DNA of 64,000 bases from Rhodococcus jostii RHA1 (GTDB lineage: Bacteria > Actinomycetota > Actinomycetes > Mycobacteriales > Mycobacteriaceae): contig NC_008268.1 of assembly GCF_000014565.1 (NCBI RefSeq), positions 6,452,501 to 6,516,500 of the forward strand. The letters are read 5' to 3'. A program made the translations under genes and the position numbers. Position 1 is the stretch's first letter; each line of letters opens with the position of its first letter. The notes beneath the pieces are model-generated. The model made no database searches. It was not told the origin of the DNA and saw nothing but the letters and a program-made list of their open reading frames with translations. This document shows positions 9,701 through 18,738 of the stretch, piece by piece.

Positions 9701-10493
9701 TGAAGTTGTGGGTGTCGGTGTTCTTGATCGCGGCGACGACGAGGGACCGGCTGCCGTCCTTGCCCGGCAGGTCGATGGCCAGACCGAGGTTGGTATGTGC
9801 GGGGGTGACCGCGTTGGGCTTGCCGTCGATCTCGGCGAAGTGCCGGTTCATGTTCGGGAACGCCTTGACCGCCTGCACGATCGCGTAACCCAGCAGGTGC
9901 GTGAACGAGATCTTGCCGCCGCGGGTACGGGCGAGGTGGTTGTTGATGACGATCCGGTTGTCGAACATCAGCTTCGCAGGGATGGCGCGAACGCTGGTGG
10001 CGGTCGGAATGGCCAGCGAGGCCGACATGTTCTTGGCGACGGCAGCAGCTGCGCCGCGGAGAACCTTCGACTCTTCTACTGCAGGAGCTGGAGCGGACGC
10101 CTTCGCGTCCGTCGCCGCGGTCTCCTTCGCGGGTGCGGCCTTCTTGGGGGCCTCGGTCTTCGGGGCAGCAGCCTTCGGAGCTGCACCGTTGGGTGCAGCC
10201 TTGGGCGCGGCGCCGTTGGCCGTCTTGGTCTGAGGCTTGGGTGCGGTCTCGGACTCGGGAACCGGGGGAGTCGCCGCCTTGGCGGAGGGAGCGGCAGCAG
10301 GTGCGGCGGTGGTGGTGCCGTTAGTGCCGTGTCCGTTGGCTGCGCCTGCCTTGGCGGCGGCGTCGGGAGAGTAATCCGTCAGGAATTCGTGCCAACTCGC
10401 GTCCACGGACGACGGATCGTCCTGGAAACGCTGGTACATCTCGTCAACCAACCACTGGTTCTGTCCGAACTGGGATGTAGAGCTGCTGCTCAC
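6717..10493 (-). CDS. kgd: Multifunctional 2-oxoglutarate dehydrogenase E1/E2 (2-oxoglutarate decarboxylase)
   Basis: 1258-residue fused enzyme of the TCA cycle, typical of Corynebacteriales. The order is: a short N-terminal helix segment (residues 1-45), an Ala/Pro/Lys-rich linker (about 45-135), an E2-like acyltransferase core with the motif [10 protein letters not shown] (near 350), and the thiamine-diphosphate E1 part with '[14 protein letters not shown]' (near 578) and 'GDAAFAGQG' (near 681) followed by 'VVNNQVGF'. No lipoyl domain is present, as in the mycobacterial enzyme, which relies on a separate DlaT-type E2 and Lpd. In mycobacteria the activity is inhibited by the FHA protein GarA. 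A CRP-like site lies about 100 bp upstream. Confidence 0.96.
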   Translation of the reverse strand: MSSSSTSQFGQNQWLVDEMYQRFQDDPSSVDASWHEFLTDYSPDAAAKAGAANGHGTNGTTTAAPAAAPSAKAATPPVPESETAPKPQTKTANGAAPKAAPNGAAPKAAAPKTEAPKKAAPAKETAATDAKASAPAPAVEESKVLRGAAAAVAKNMSASLAIPTATSVRAIPAKLMFDNRIVINNHLARTRGGKISFTHLLGYAIVQAVKAFPNMNRHFAEIDGKPNAVTPAHTNLGLAIDLPGKDGSRSLVVAAIKNTDTHNFTQFYSAYEDIVRRARDGKLTAEDFSGVTISLTNPGGIGTVHSVPRLMNGQGAIIGAGAMEYPAEFQGASDERLAEIGVGKLMTLTSTYDHRIIQGAESGDFLRTIHNLLISDEFYDEIFHALHIPYEPVRWRKDVPEGAVDKNTRVLELIAAYRNRGHLMADTDPLQFVKDKFRSHPDLDVRTHDLTLWDLDREFKVGGFHGQEKMKLRDVLSVLRDAYCRHVGVEYTHILEPEQQQWLQDRVEAHHVKPTVAQQKYILSKLNAAEAFETFLQTKYVGQKRFSLEGAESVIPMMDAVIDQAAEHQLDEVVIGMPHRGRLNVLANIVGKPYSKIFTEFEGNMNPAAAHGSGDVKYHLGAEGTYIQMFGDNDITVSLTANPSHLEAVDPVLEGLVRAKQDILDKGEDGFTVLPLMLHGDAAFAGQGVVAETLNLALLRGYRTGGTVHIVVNNQVGFTTAPEYSRSSEYCTDVAKMIGAPIFHVNGDDPEACVWVAQLAVDFREKFQKDVVIDMICYRRRGHNEGDDPSMTQPAMYDVIDTKRSVRKSYTESLIGRGDISLKEAEDALRDYQGQLERVFNEVRELEKYTPEPSESVELDQVLPTKLKTSVDESVLERIGDAFVNVPEGFTVHPRVKPVIEKRREMSREGKIDWAFAELLAFGSLVDQGKMVRLSGQDSKRGTFTQRHSVLIDRKTGAEYTPLQNLGSENPGKFLVYDSALSEFAAVGFEYGYSVGNPDALVLWEAQFGDFVNGAQSIIDEFISSGEAKWGQLSDVVLLLPHGHEGQGPDHTSGRIERFLQLCAEGSMTVAVPSTPASYFHLLRRHSLDGIRRPLVVFTPKSMLRNKAAVSDVEDFTTGKFRSVFEEPTYETGDAERDKVRRVLLVSGKLYWELLAKKQKDNREDIAIVRIEQLYPVPSRRLRETLDRYPNATEFRWVQEEPANQGAWPFFGLALPELLPDKLSGIKRISRRSMSAPSSGSSKVHAVEQQEIIDEAFG

Positions 10494-10538
10494 GGCAGGT
10501 GTTCGCCTCGTTTCTATTTCGGTACCCGATCAGAGCGC

Positions 10539-10609
10539 CTATATACATGAGACTAGCCCTCGCGTGTGACGTGTAGATCGCCAGGCCTGCACGTGTGAGC
10601 TGTCTCACG
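10539..10609 (-). promoter_or_regulatory. kgd upstream region with CRP/GlxR-like site
   Basis: The minus-strand region upstream of kgd holds a TATATA-like -10 candidate (10539-10545) and, about 100 bp before the start codon, TGTGAGCTGTCTCACG (10594-10609). The latter matches the CRP/GlxR consensus TGTGA-N6-TCACA in all but the last base. It overlaps the last codons of the upstream ABC exporter gene. The match is visible; its use in regulating kgd is inferred. Confidence 0.4.
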
Positions 10610-13600
10610 GCCAACCGATGGGGTCACCATCGATGACGGTTCTCGCCCCGCGATTATTCCCCGACCCGGTCTCCGCCGCATCCCACAGTCCCGAATAGTG
10701 GCCACCGGCATAGCGCAGATTGGCGTGCGATCCGGTCTCGACGACGCGCCCCTTGTCGATGACGAGGATCACATCTGCCCGGGCCGCGGTGGCCAGCCGG
10801 TGGGCCACCACCACCGACGTCCGGGTGCGGGTCACACGGCTGCTCGCCTCGAGAACTACCTGCTCGGTGGCCGGATCGAGTGTCGCGGTCGCTTCGTCGA
10901 GCAGCAGCAGATCGGGGTCGACCAGCTCGGCCCGGGCCAGCGCGATCAGCTGACGCTGGCCCGCCGACAATCCCTGCCCGCGCTCGCCGATGGGGTGATG
11001 CATCCCACCCCGCAGTCCGGCGATCGTGCCCAGCGCTCCGACCGCGCGGGCAGCGTCCTCGATCTCCTCGCGGCTCGCATCCGGGCGGCCGTACGCGATG
11101 TTGGTGGCGACGGTCCCGGTGAACAGGTGCGCCTCCTGGGGGACGACGCCGAGGCGTCCGCGGTACGCGCCGAGCGGGTACCGGCGGAGATCCACGTCGT
11201 CGACGAGCACCGCGCCGGACGTCGGGTCGTAGAAGCGGGCGAGCAGTTTCACGATGGTCGACTTGCCCGCACCGGTCCGGCCGACCAGGGCGACGGTGGT
11301 GCCGGCGGGGATGTGCAGGTCGATGTCGGTCAGGGCGTCGCTGTCGGCGCCCTGATAGCGGAACCCGACGTCGCGCAGGCACAGCTCGCCGCGCAGGTGC
11401 CCGTCGATCGGCTGGAGGTTTTCCCGCGACGTAGCCCGCTCGATGGAACTGGGAGTGCGGAGCAGGTCCCCGATCCGGAGCAGACCGACACTGGCCTGCT
11501 GGTACCCGTCGAACACCTGCGACAGCTGCTGGATGGGCCCGAACAGCAGCCCGAGGTACAGCACGAAGGCGACGAGTGTCCCGGTCGTCGTGTCCCCTGC
11601 CGCGACCTGGCGCGCGCCGACGAACACCACGGCGGCCAGAGCGAGGTCGGAGAGGAACGCGATGAACGGGAAGTACAGCGAGATCGCCCGCTGTGACCGC
11701 ATCCGGCTGCGCCGGTAGCTGTCGGCCCGCTCGGCGAACCTCCGGGCGGCGAACCCTTCGCGGCGGTACGCCTGGGCCGCGCGGAGCCCGGCGATGTTCT
11801 CCTGGAAGTCGGCGTTGACGAGCGAGATCCGCTCACGCGAGACCGTGTACGCCACCGAGGAGATCCGCCGGAAGATCAGCGTCGCGACGACGAGCGGCGG
11901 GATGACGGCGAGCGCCACCAGCGCGAGCGTGACGTCGGTGGCGACCAGGGCGACGGAGATACCGAGGACGGTCAGGACACTCACCACGGCGGTGGACATC
12001 CCGGTCTGGATGAACGACGACAGCGCGTCGACGTCGGTGGTCATCCGGGTCATGATGCGGCCGGACAGTTCGCGCTCGTAGTAGTCGAGTCCGAGCCGCT
12101 GCAGGTGGGCGTAACTGCGCACCCGCAGCCCGAACAGCACGCGTTCACCCGCCCGGGCGGTGAGGACCGTCATCAGCGCGACGACGAGCCAGCCGGCGAC
12201 GACGAGGGCGACGCCGACCCCGGCCGCCGTCCAGAGGGTTGCGGAGTCCTGCGGGACGACACCCCGGTCGATCGCGAACCGGACGATCGACGGGAACGCG
12301 ATCCCTGCGAGCGAGTCGAGCGCGAGGCAGACGACGACGGCGACGAGCAGGGCTCGGACCGGGCGCAGGATCCGCGTCAGCCGGAAGTCGGGCTCGGGCA
12401 GGCGCAGGTCCCGGGTGTCGATGCCCGGGCTCTCGACGGCGGGCGGAAGCGCGTTCACGGCCTCCCGAAGTTCCGGGGTCGCGGCCACGTTGCCCAGCGC
12501 TCCCGCCATCGGTCCGCCGGCGGTGCGGCCGCCGCCCGGGCCCGCACCGGACGCCGGGGTGCGGCCGGACGAGGCGGACGAGCCGGGCACGTCCCACTCC
12601 TCGACGTCCTCCGGCCACAACTCGGACTCGGACGGCATGCGCTGATACGGCATCGGCTCGCTCGGTGCGGGGACGCTGACGTCGATGGGGCCCGCGGTGT
12701 CGGGGGAGGCGAACAGTGCGCGGAAGAGCGGGCACCGTTCGTCGAGCTCGGCCACCGTGCCGGAATCGATGATCCGTCCGCCGTCGAGCACGGCGACGCG
12801 GTCGGCCAGCGACAGGGTCGAGCGGCGATGCGCCAGGATCAGCGCCGTCCGCCCGCGATTCGCCCGGAGCGCCGCGAAGATCGACGCCTCGGTGGTGGCG
12901 TCGACGGCGGAGGTCGCGTCGTCGAGGATCAGCACCCTCGGGTCGGTGAGGAGTGCGCGTGCCAGCGCGATCCGCTGCCGCTGCCCGCCGGAGAGGGTGA
13001 GACCGCGTTCGCCGACCACGGTGTCGTACCCGTCCGGCAACGCGGAGACGAACTCGTCGGCGGCGGCCATGTCGGCGGCGGCGCGGATCTCCTCGGCGCT
13101 GGCGTCGGGCTTGCCGAGGGCGATGTTGGCCGCGATGGTGTCGGAGAAGAGGAACGGCTCGTCGAACACGAGGCCGACGGCTTCGCGCAACTGCTCGGCG
13201 CTCAGCTGCGAGACGTCGAACGACTCGCCCGCCGACGTGAGGGACACGGAACCCGCGGATGGTGCGTAGAAGCGGGGGAGCAGCAGCGACAGGGCGGTCT
13301 TGCCGGAGCCGGCCATGCCGACCACCGCGACCGTCTCGCCGGGCGCGATGCGCAGGTCGAGTCCGCGGAGAATGTGCCGGTCCGGTTCGAATCCGAACGT
13401 GACCGCCCGCAGGTCCACACCCAGCGGTCCGCCGGGCAGTGCGGTGGGATGCGGCGGGTCCGCGACCTCCGGTTCGGCGTCGATCACCTCGTACACGCGC
13501 TCGACGGCGGCCCGGGACAGCTGGGCCATGATCACGACCGACGACAGCGTGCGGGTGACGGCGGTCATCGTGGCGACGTACGTGGCGAAGGCGAGGAACG

Positions 13601-14495
13601 TGCCGATCGTGATGGAACCGTGCAGGGCGAGGTAGCCGCCGACCGCGATGACGCCGACGAGACCGAGCTGGGGCAGTGCCGCCATGGTCGGCGCGAAGCG
13701 CGCATTGATCCGGGCGGCTCGCAGGCGTTCGGCGTACAGCGTCCGGCTGTGGTCTTCGAGTTGGTCGACGGCCCGGCGCTCCTGGCCGAACCCCTTGACG
13801 ACGCGGACACCGGTGACGGTCTCCTCGACGTGCTGCGCGAGGTCGGCTGCCCGTTGCTGCGCCGACCAGGTTGCCGCGAACAGTTTCGGGCGCATCGCGT
13901 AGACGACGAGGCACACGGCGGGGACGATCACCAGCGCGACGACGGTCAGCAGCGGTGACAGCCAGGCCATGATGCCGAGCGCGAGGACGAACTGGAGCAG
14001 CGCGCCCGCCGACAACGGGACCATGGCGAGCAGGCCCTGCACCAGCTGGAGGTCGGTGATGGACCGCGAGACCACCTGTCCGGTGCGGATCTGATCCTGC
14101 CCCCGCCCGTCGAGGCGTTGCAGCGCGCCCAGCAGGCCGAGCCGCAGGTCGTGCTGGACGTCGAGTGACAGCTTGCCTGCGAGCATCCGGCGGCCGTACT
14201 GGCAGCCGAAGCGGACGCACGCGAGCAGTGCGATGAGCAGGGCGGCGATGCCGATCACCTGAGTGGCGCTACCCGAGCCCGCGGCATCGACCGCGTACTT
14301 GGTGAGGAGGGGGAACGAGATATCGATCCCGGCGGCGACGACCGTCACGGACAGGGCACCGAGTGCGACGCGGCGGTGCGCCCAGCACTCACCGCTCAGC
14401 CGTCGAATCCAACCCGGCCGTGCCTGATCCTGCTCCAGCGTCTGCTCCCGTTCGATCACCGAACCGGACGCACTCTCACTTGCCACTGGATCCAC
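10605..14495 (-). CDS. Fused ABC exporter (TMD-NBD-TMD-NBD)
   Basis: About 1296 residues: two complete ABC-exporter halves in one chain. NBD1 has Walker A 'GMAGSGKT' (near 393), signature LSGGQRQRIA and Walker B ending LILDDATSA, so the usual catalytic Glu is Asp. NBD2 has 'GRTGAGKST' (near 1077), signature LSAGQRQL and canonical LLLDEATA. A Gly/Ser/Pro-rich linker joins the halves. The asymmetric active sites resemble heterodimeric multidrug exporters. Start: GTG 14495 (alternatively GTG 14486). It follows the ABC-2 genes on the same strand but a hairpin lies between. Likely drug or lipid export; substrate unknown. Confidence 0.9.
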   Translation of the reverse strand: MDPVASESASGSVIEREQTLEQDQARPGWIRRLSGECWAHRRVALGALSVTVVAAGIDISFPLLTKYAVDAAGSGSATQVIGIAALLIALLACVRFGCQYGRRMLAGKLSLDVQHDLRLGLLGALQRLDGRGQDQIRTGQVVSRSITDLQLVQGLLAMVPLSAGALLQFVLALGIMAWLSPLLTVVALVIVPAVCLVVYAMRPKLFAATWSAQQRAADLAQHVEETVTGVRVVKGFGQERRAVDQLEDHSRTLYAERLRAARINARFAPTMAALPQLGLVGVIAVGGYLALHGSITIGTFLAFATYVATMTAVTRTLSSVVIMAQLSRAAVERVYEVIDAEPEVADPPHPTALPGGPLGVDLRAVTFGFEPDRHILRGLDLRIAPGETVAVVGMAGSGKTALSLLLPRFYAPSAGSVSLTSAGESFDVSQLSAEQLREAVGLVFDEPFLFSDTIAANIALGKPDASAEEIRAAADMAAADEFVSALPDGYDTVVGERGLTLSGGQRQRIALARALLTDPRVLILDDATSAVDATTEASIFAALRANRGRTALILAHRRSTLSLADRVAVLDGGRIIDSGTVAELDERCPLFRALFASPDTAGPIDVSVPAPSEPMPYQRMPSESELWPEDVEEWDVPGSSASSGRTPASGAGPGGGRTAGGPMAGALGNVAATPELREAVNALPPAVESPGIDTRDLRLPEPDFRLTRILRPVRALLVAVVVCLALDSLAGIAFPSIVRFAIDRGVVPQDSATLWTAAGVGVALVVAGWLVVALMTVLTARAGERVLFGLRVRSYAHLQRLGLDYYERELSGRIMTRMTTDVDALSSFIQTGMSTAVVSVLTVLGISVALVATDVTLALVALAVIPPLVVATLIFRRISSVAYTVSRERISLVNADFQENIAGLRAAQAYRREGFAARRFAERADSYRRSRMRSQRAISLYFPFIAFLSDLALAAVVFVGARQVAAGDTTTGTLVAFVLYLGLLFGPIQQLSQVFDGYQQASVGLLRIGDLLRTPSSIERATSRENLQPIDGHLRGELCLRDVGFRYQGADSDALTDIDLHIPAGTTVALVGRTGAGKSTIVKLLARFYDPTSGAVLVDDVDLRRYPLGAYRGRLGVVPQEAHLFTGTVATNIAYGRPDASREEIEDAARAVGALGTIAGLRGGMHHPIGERGQGLSAGQRQLIALARAELVDPDLLLLDEATATLDPATEQVVLEASSRVTRTRTSVVVAHRLATAARADVILVIDKGRVVETGSHANLRYAGGHYSGLWDAAETGSGNNRGARTVIDGDPIGWP

Positions 14496-14499
14496 GTTA

Positions 14500-14532
14500 G
14501 CGCCGGGTACCGACAGGGGCGGCACCCGGCGC
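14500..14532 (-). terminator. Hairpin between ABC-2 permease and fused ABC exporter
   Basis: A perfect 9-bp stem, GCGCCGGGT (14500-14508) with ACCCGGCGC (14524-14532), encloses a 15-base loop. It starts right after the permease stop codon and ends just before the GTG of the fused exporter. It could be a terminator or attenuator separating the two transport systems. There is no U-tract, so the call is tentative. Confidence 0.45.
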
Positions 14533-14536
14533 GGCG

Positions 14537-15316
14537 TCAGGTGATGTCGCGCTGCCGGGTGAGCGCCCAGCCGCCGCCGACGAAAACCGCGGTCCACACG
14601 AGCAGGGCGAGGGGAGCGGTGGGCCAGAGCGTCAGCCAGTCGATCTCGTTGCCCGCGGCCGCGTTCGCGACCGTCCCGAGGGTGGCGGACACGGGGAGGA
14701 CACTTCCGACGGAGCCGATGCCGATCCCGCTGAGGATCGACCGGAGGATCATCTCGCCGAGGGTGTACCAGACCACGAGGGCGATGCAGCTTCCGACGGA
14801 CGAGCCGGTGAGCATCGACACGCCGCCGCCGATGAGAGCCCACAGTGCCCCGCAGATCAGGGCCGCCCCGAGCATGGCGAACAGGGATCCGCGCAGTTCG
14901 AAGGTGTCCCCGCCGAACGTCAGCAGCAGGGCGACGCTGACCACCTCCACCACGAGGCAGTAGAAGAAGCCGAAGGCCGCGGTGACGGCGAGCTTGGTGC
15001 CGATCACCCCGTCCCGGCCGCGGGCGGTGAGGAACGTGGTGGTGAGCGTCTTGTACCGGAATTCCGTGCCCACGTTCACCGCCCCGAAGACCGCGGCGAA
15101 CAGGACGACGAGGGCGACCGCGACCGCCAGCCCGAACAGGGTGGCGGCGAGGTTGGCCTCGCTCGGATCGGCTTCGAACGCGTCGGTGAACGCGCGCATC
15201 ACCGGCAGGGTGATCGCGCTCGAGAACATCCCGACGATCAGTGGTGCCAGACCGAGCATCCACCAGAACCGCAGTGTGGTGACCTTGCGGAATTCCGCGG
15301 TGAGCAGCGCTGTCAT
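14537..15316 (-). CDS. ABC-2 type transporter permease
   Basis: 259-residue integral membrane protein with about six hydrophobic segments. It starts 'MTALLTAEFRKVTTLRFWWML', the typical N-terminal amphipathic helix of ABC-2 permeases. ATG 15316 overlaps the stop codon of the ATPase gene by 4 bp (ATGA), so the two are translationally coupled and should form one exporter. The cargo cannot be deduced from the sequence. Confidence 0.88.
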   Translation of the reverse strand: MTALLTAEFRKVTTLRFWWMLGLAPLIVGMFSSAITLPVMRAFTDAFEADPSEANLAATLFGLAVAVALVVLFAAVFGAVNVGTEFRYKTLTTTFLTARGRDGVIGTKLAVTAAFGFFYCLVVEVVSVALLLTFGGDTFELRGSLFAMLGAALICGALWALIGGGVSMLTGSSVGSCIALVVWYTLGEMILRSILSGIGIGSVGSVLPVSATLGTVANAAAGNEIDWLTLWPTAPLALLVWTAVFVGGGWALTRQRDIT

Positions 15317-16425
15317 CGCGGACCTCCGGACGTCGGACCGTGCTGGGGGTGTGCGGGTGGCGGACCGTAGCCCGGTGGTGGGGCGTACCCGGGTGGCGGA
15401 CCGTAGCCCGGCTGCGGGGCGTACCCGGAAGGTGCGTACCCGGGCTGGGGAGCGTACGTCGGCGGCGGGCCGTAGCCCGAGGGCGCCGCGGCGCTCGCTC
15501 CGGCCACGTACTGACCAGCGGTCATCGACAGGAAGAGTTGCTCGAGGTCGATGTGGTCGCCGACGGCGCCGAAGATCGTCACCCCGGCGTCCGCGGCCAC
15601 GGACTCGACGAGTTCGAGGGACGCGCCGACGACGGCGAGGCGTCCGTCCGCGAGCGAGCGGGCATCGACGATGCCCCTGGCGGCGAGGGCGGTGGCCAGG
15701 GCGGGCGGGCTCGAGGACGCGACCAGCAGCCGGCTCTGCTGCGACTTGCGCAGCTCCTCCATGCGTCCCTGGTAGACGAGGGAGCCGCGGCTGACGATGA
15801 CGAGATTGTCGACGGTCTGTTCCACTTCGCGGAGGATGTGGCTCGAGATCAGCACCGTCCTGCCGGACGCGGCGAAGCCCTTGAGGAACTCGCGCAGCCA
15901 GACGATGCCCTCGGGGTCGAGTCCGTTGGCCGGTTCGTCGAGGATCAGGATGCGCGGATCACCCAGCAGCGCCGTCGCCAGCGACAGCCGCTGCCGCATG
16001 CCGAGAGAGAAGCCGCCCGCCTTGCGCCCGGCGACGTCCTCGAGCCCGACGAGCGCGAGCACCTGCAGTGCGCGTGCGTCCGGTACCCCGATCGCGGACG
16101 CGTACACCTTCAGGTGGTCGAGCGCCGTCCGGTTGGGGTGCAGGCTCTGCGAGTCCAGGACGGCGCCGACCGTGCGCGCGGGGTCGACGAGGAGTCGAAT
16201 CGGGACACCGGCGACCGTGGAGCTGCCGGACGTCGGCTTCACGAGCCCGAGGATCATCCGCAGTGTCGTGGTCTTGCCGGACCCGTTGGGCCCGAGAAAT
16301 CCGGTGATCGATCCCTGCGGCACGGTGAAACTGAGGTCCGTGACGGCGTCGACGTTCTTGAAGCGTTTCGACAGCCCCCGCACCTCGATCGGCGCCGTGA
16401 AACTTCCCGGGATTGCTGTGGTCAA
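15313..16425 (-). CDS. ABC-2 transporter ATP-binding protein with Pro/Gly/Tyr-rich tail
   Basis: About 370 residues. The ABC domain has Walker A 'GPNGSGKTTTLRM', signature 'FSLGMRQRLSLA' and Walker B 'ILILDEPANGLDPEG'. It energises the coupled ABC-2 permease. The last ~55 residues are an unusual repeat of GYAPQP/GYGPPP units, probably disordered; ATPases of this family normally end before this. TTG 16425 has a strong GGGGAGG five bases upstream, whereas the longer GTG 16443 has none, so I prefer TTG. It is divergent from the glutamate decarboxylase gene. Confidence 0.88.
   Translation of the reverse strand: MTTAIPGSFTAPIEVRGLSKRFKNVDAVTDLSFTVPQGSITGFLGPNGSGKTTTLRMILGLVKPTSGSSTVAGVPIRLLVDPARTVGAVLDSQSLHPNRTALDHLKVYASAIGVPDARALQVLALVGLEDVAGRKAGGFSLGMRQRLSLATALLGDPRILILDEPANGLDPEGIVWLREFLKGFAASGRTVLISSHILREVEQTVDNLVIVSRGSLVYQGRMEELRKSQQSRLLVASSSPPALATALAARGIVDARSLADGRLAVVGASLELVESVAADAGVTIFGAVGDHIDLEQLFLSMTAGQYVAGASAAAPSGYGPPPTYAPQPGYAPSGYAPQPGYGPPPGYAPPPGYGPPPAHPQHGPTSGGPR
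15355..15482 (-). repeat. Tandem repeat encoding the GYxPxP tail
   Basis: A direct repeat with a 36-base period (the same 20 bases begin at 15355 and 15391) and more diverged copies up to about 15482. It encodes the Gly-Tyr-x-Pro-x-Pro tail of the ABC-2 ATPase. The multiple of three keeps the frame, so copy number can change without breaking the gene. Confidence 0.75.
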
Positions 16426-16553
16426 CCCGTCCTCCCCTGCCACAATCGAATGGAACTGTTTCGACCCTACTGGGCTGCCGTGCCGAGATTCACCAACTGT
16501 CGTACAGGGCGTCTGCGACGGCGCATGCTGACACCAATCGATTGGGGACGCAC

Positions 16554-17936
16554 ATGAGCAAGCACCACCATCACCATCGCGACGTCATTTCTCCCGCCTA
16601 CACGGGGCGCCTCTCGATCGATCCGTTTCCGGCGCTGCGGCTGCCGGACGAGGAAACCGATCCCGAGGCCGCGTACCGGTTCATCCACGACGAGTTGATG
16701 CTCGACGGCAGTTCGCGGCTGAACCTGGCCACGTTCGTCACCACGTGGATGGATCCCGAGGCCGACAAGCTGATGGCCGAGACGTTCGACAAGAACATGA
16801 TCGACAAGGACGAGTACCCGGCGACCGCGGCGATCGAGTCCCGGTGCGTGTCGATGGTGGCCGATCTGTTCCACGCTCCCGACCTGTCGACCACCGACCC
16901 GGCCAGCGCCACCGGCGTCTCGACGATCGGTTCGAGCGAGGCGGTCATGCTCGGTGGTCTCGCGCTCAAGTGGTTGTGGCGGGCGAAGCGGGAGGCGGCC
17001 GGGAAGGACACTGCGCGACCGAATCTGGTGCTCGGCAGCAACGTCCAGGTGGTGTGGGAGAAGTTCTGCCGGTACTTCGACGTCGAACCGAAGTACCTGC
17101 CGATGGAGAAGGGCCGCTACGTCATCACGCCGGAGCAGGTTCGGGACGCGGTCGACGAGAACACGATCGGAGCGGTCGTGATCGTGGGCACGACTTATAC
17201 GGGGGAACTCGAGCCGGTGGCCGCGATCGCGGACGCTCTCGACGAACTTGCCGCGTCCGGCGGCCCCGACGTCCCGATCCACGTGGACGCGGCCAGCGGT
17301 GGCTTCGTCGTCCCCTTCCTGCAACCGGAGTTGTTGTGGGACTTCCGGGTTCCGCGCGTGGCCTCGATCAACGTCAGCGGCCACAAATACGGGCTGACGT
17401 ATCCGGGGATCGGGTTCGTGGTGTGGCGCGACAAGGAACACCTTCCAGAGGGGCTGGTGTTCCGGGTCAACTACCTGGGCGGCGACATGCCGACGTTCAC
17501 CCTGAACTTCTCGCGGCCCGGCAATCAGGTGGTGGGGCAGTACTACAACTTCCTGCGACTGGGCCGGGCCGGCTACCGGTCGATCATGCAGACGTTGCGC
17601 GACACCGCAGTTCGCGTGGGCAAACGCATCGCCGAGATCGAAGGCTTCACCCTGATCACGGACGGCACCGACATTCCGGTGGTGGCGTTCGAACTCGTCG
17701 GCGACCCCGGCTTCACGGTCTTCGACGTGTCACACGAGTTGCGGGCGCGGGGATGGCAGGTGCCCGCCTACACGATGCCCGCCGACGCGGAGGACGTGGC
17801 GGTCCTGCGCATCGTCGTGCGCGAGGGCTTCAGCGCCGATCTCGGATCCCTCGTCGCCGAGGCGATCGAGGAAGTGTGCGCCGAACTCCGCGAGAAGGGC
17901 GGCGGGCGTTCGACGGAACAGCACTTCGCCCACTAG
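16554..17936 (+). CDS. gadB: Glutamate decarboxylase (PLP-dependent)
   Basis: 460-residue group II PLP decarboxylase that makes 4-aminobutyrate from glutamate and consumes a proton. The PLP-binding Lys is in 'NVSGHKYGLTYPG', with the cofactor Asp/Ala in 'IHVDAASGGF' and the family segment 'STIGSSEAVMLGG'. Length fits GadB/GadA (about 460). ATG 16554 starts with MSK followed by five His, coded by mixed CAC/CAT codons; the preceding GGGGA fits a ribosome-binding site. No glutamate/GABA antiporter gene is adjacent, so a role in acid resistance or GABA metabolism cannot be decided here. Confidence 0.92.
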   Translation: MSKHHHHHRDVISPAYTGRLSIDPFPALRLPDEETDPEAAYRFIHDELMLDGSSRLNLATFVTTWMDPEADKLMAETFDKNMIDKDEYPATAAIESRCVSMVADLFHAPDLSTTDPASATGVSTIGSSEAVMLGGLALKWLWRAKREAAGKDTARPNLVLGSNVQVVWEKFCRYFDVEPKYLPMEKGRYVITPEQVRDAVDENTIGAVVIVGTTYTGELEPVAAIADALDELAASGGPDVPIHVDAASGGFVVPFLQPELLWDFRVPRVASINVSGHKYGLTYPGIGFVVWRDKEHLPEGLVFRVNYLGGDMPTFTLNFSRPGNQVVGQYYNFLRLGRAGYRSIMQTLRDTAVRVGKRIAEIEGFTLITDGTDIPVVAFELVGDPGFTVFDVSHELRARGWQVPAYTMPADAEDVAVLRIVVREGFSADLGSLVAEAIEEVCAELREKGGGRSTEQHFAH

Positions 17937-17953
17937 CTGCTTCGCCTACCGGC

Positions 17954-18640
17954 TCACGCTTCGATCGCGTGGAGTTCGTCCGGCCAGCGGGCCGGGGCGG
18001 GCCCGAACGCTTCACGCGCGTTCTTGACGACGCCCTTGCCGATGGCCCGGTTGCCCGCGCCACCGATGGCCGCGCCGATGCCTGCGGGCACGAGTTTGCC
18101 GAGGACCAGCGCGCTGCGGCGCGCGGCGTACTTGGTGATGAACTTGCGCACCAGCCTGCTGTTCATCCCCTTCATGGTGGGGCCGGGTATGCGGCTGGTG
18201 ATGGCGCTCGCCCAGTTCTTCGCCGTCACGCCCGTCGCCTTCTGGACGATTTCCATGCCCGATTCGCCGAGCGCCACCGACAGGACGAGTGCGCGCCGCT
18301 GCTGGTGGTCGGCGGCGGAGATGCCGTGCACCGACGCGACCGCGAGTGTGAGCAGCGCCGCCGCTTCCAGGAAGAACGCCGATTCGGCGCCCACCGCCGC
18401 GATGGACGCGATGGTGCCGACCCCGGGAATCGCGGCGGTGGCACCGACTGCGCTGCCGCTGCCCGTCACGGCCAGCAGGAACATCTTCTCCATCCGCTCG
18501 ACGATCTGCGCGGGCGACTCACCGGGGTGCGAGCGCCGGACCCATTCGACGTACTTCGCCACCGCGGGAGCCTGGAGACGGCTCCCGTTGTCGAGGACCG
18601 AGACCAGTACCTTCTCCACCGGTCCACCATTGCCAGCCAT
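17954..18640 (-). CDS. EcsC-family protein
   Basis: 228 residues with an Ala/Gly-rich centre ('GSGSAVGATAAIPGVGTIASIAAVGAES') and a basic C-terminal part, as seen in EcsC-domain proteins of actinobacteria. The domain name comes from the B. subtilis ecs locus, but the biochemical role is unknown. ATG 18640 is followed by a predicted soluble N-terminus; hydrophobic segments lie near residues 60-110. It is convergent with gadB and divergent from the AraC gene. Confidence 0.7.
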   Translation of the reverse strand: MAGNGGPVEKVLVSVLDNGSRLQAPAVAKYVEWVRRSHPGESPAQIVERMEKMFLLAVTGSGSAVGATAAIPGVGTIASIAAVGAESAFFLEAAALLTLAVASVHGISAADHQQRRALVLSVALGESGMEIVQKATGVTAKNWASAITSRIPGPTMKGMNSRLVRKFITKYAARRSALVLGKLVPAGIGAAIGGAGNRAIGKGVVKNAREAFGPAPARWPDELHAIEA

Positions 18641-18738
18641 CGGGGCTCCCGTCTCGCCTGTGCTTCGAGTGTGCTGGCACCGACTGTAGGTGAGTTGACG
18701 CTGTGGCCGGTGTCGGCACCGTTGCCTAGGCTGGTTTC

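Noticed and set aside
6357..10550. 1397-codon open frame antisense to kgd
   Set aside because: It lies opposite a clear multidomain enzyme, its translation is Arg/Leu/Val/Asp-rich low-complexity, and it is the usual result of high GC at third codon positions.
12105..13958. 617-codon open frame antisense to the fused ABC exporter
   Set aside because: No motif, composition typical of a shadow frame, and the opposite strand encodes intact ABC domains.
16554..16590. Poly-His run as a cloning tag
   Set aside because: The codons are mixed and the run lies in a normal chromosomal gene with no vector sequence around it.
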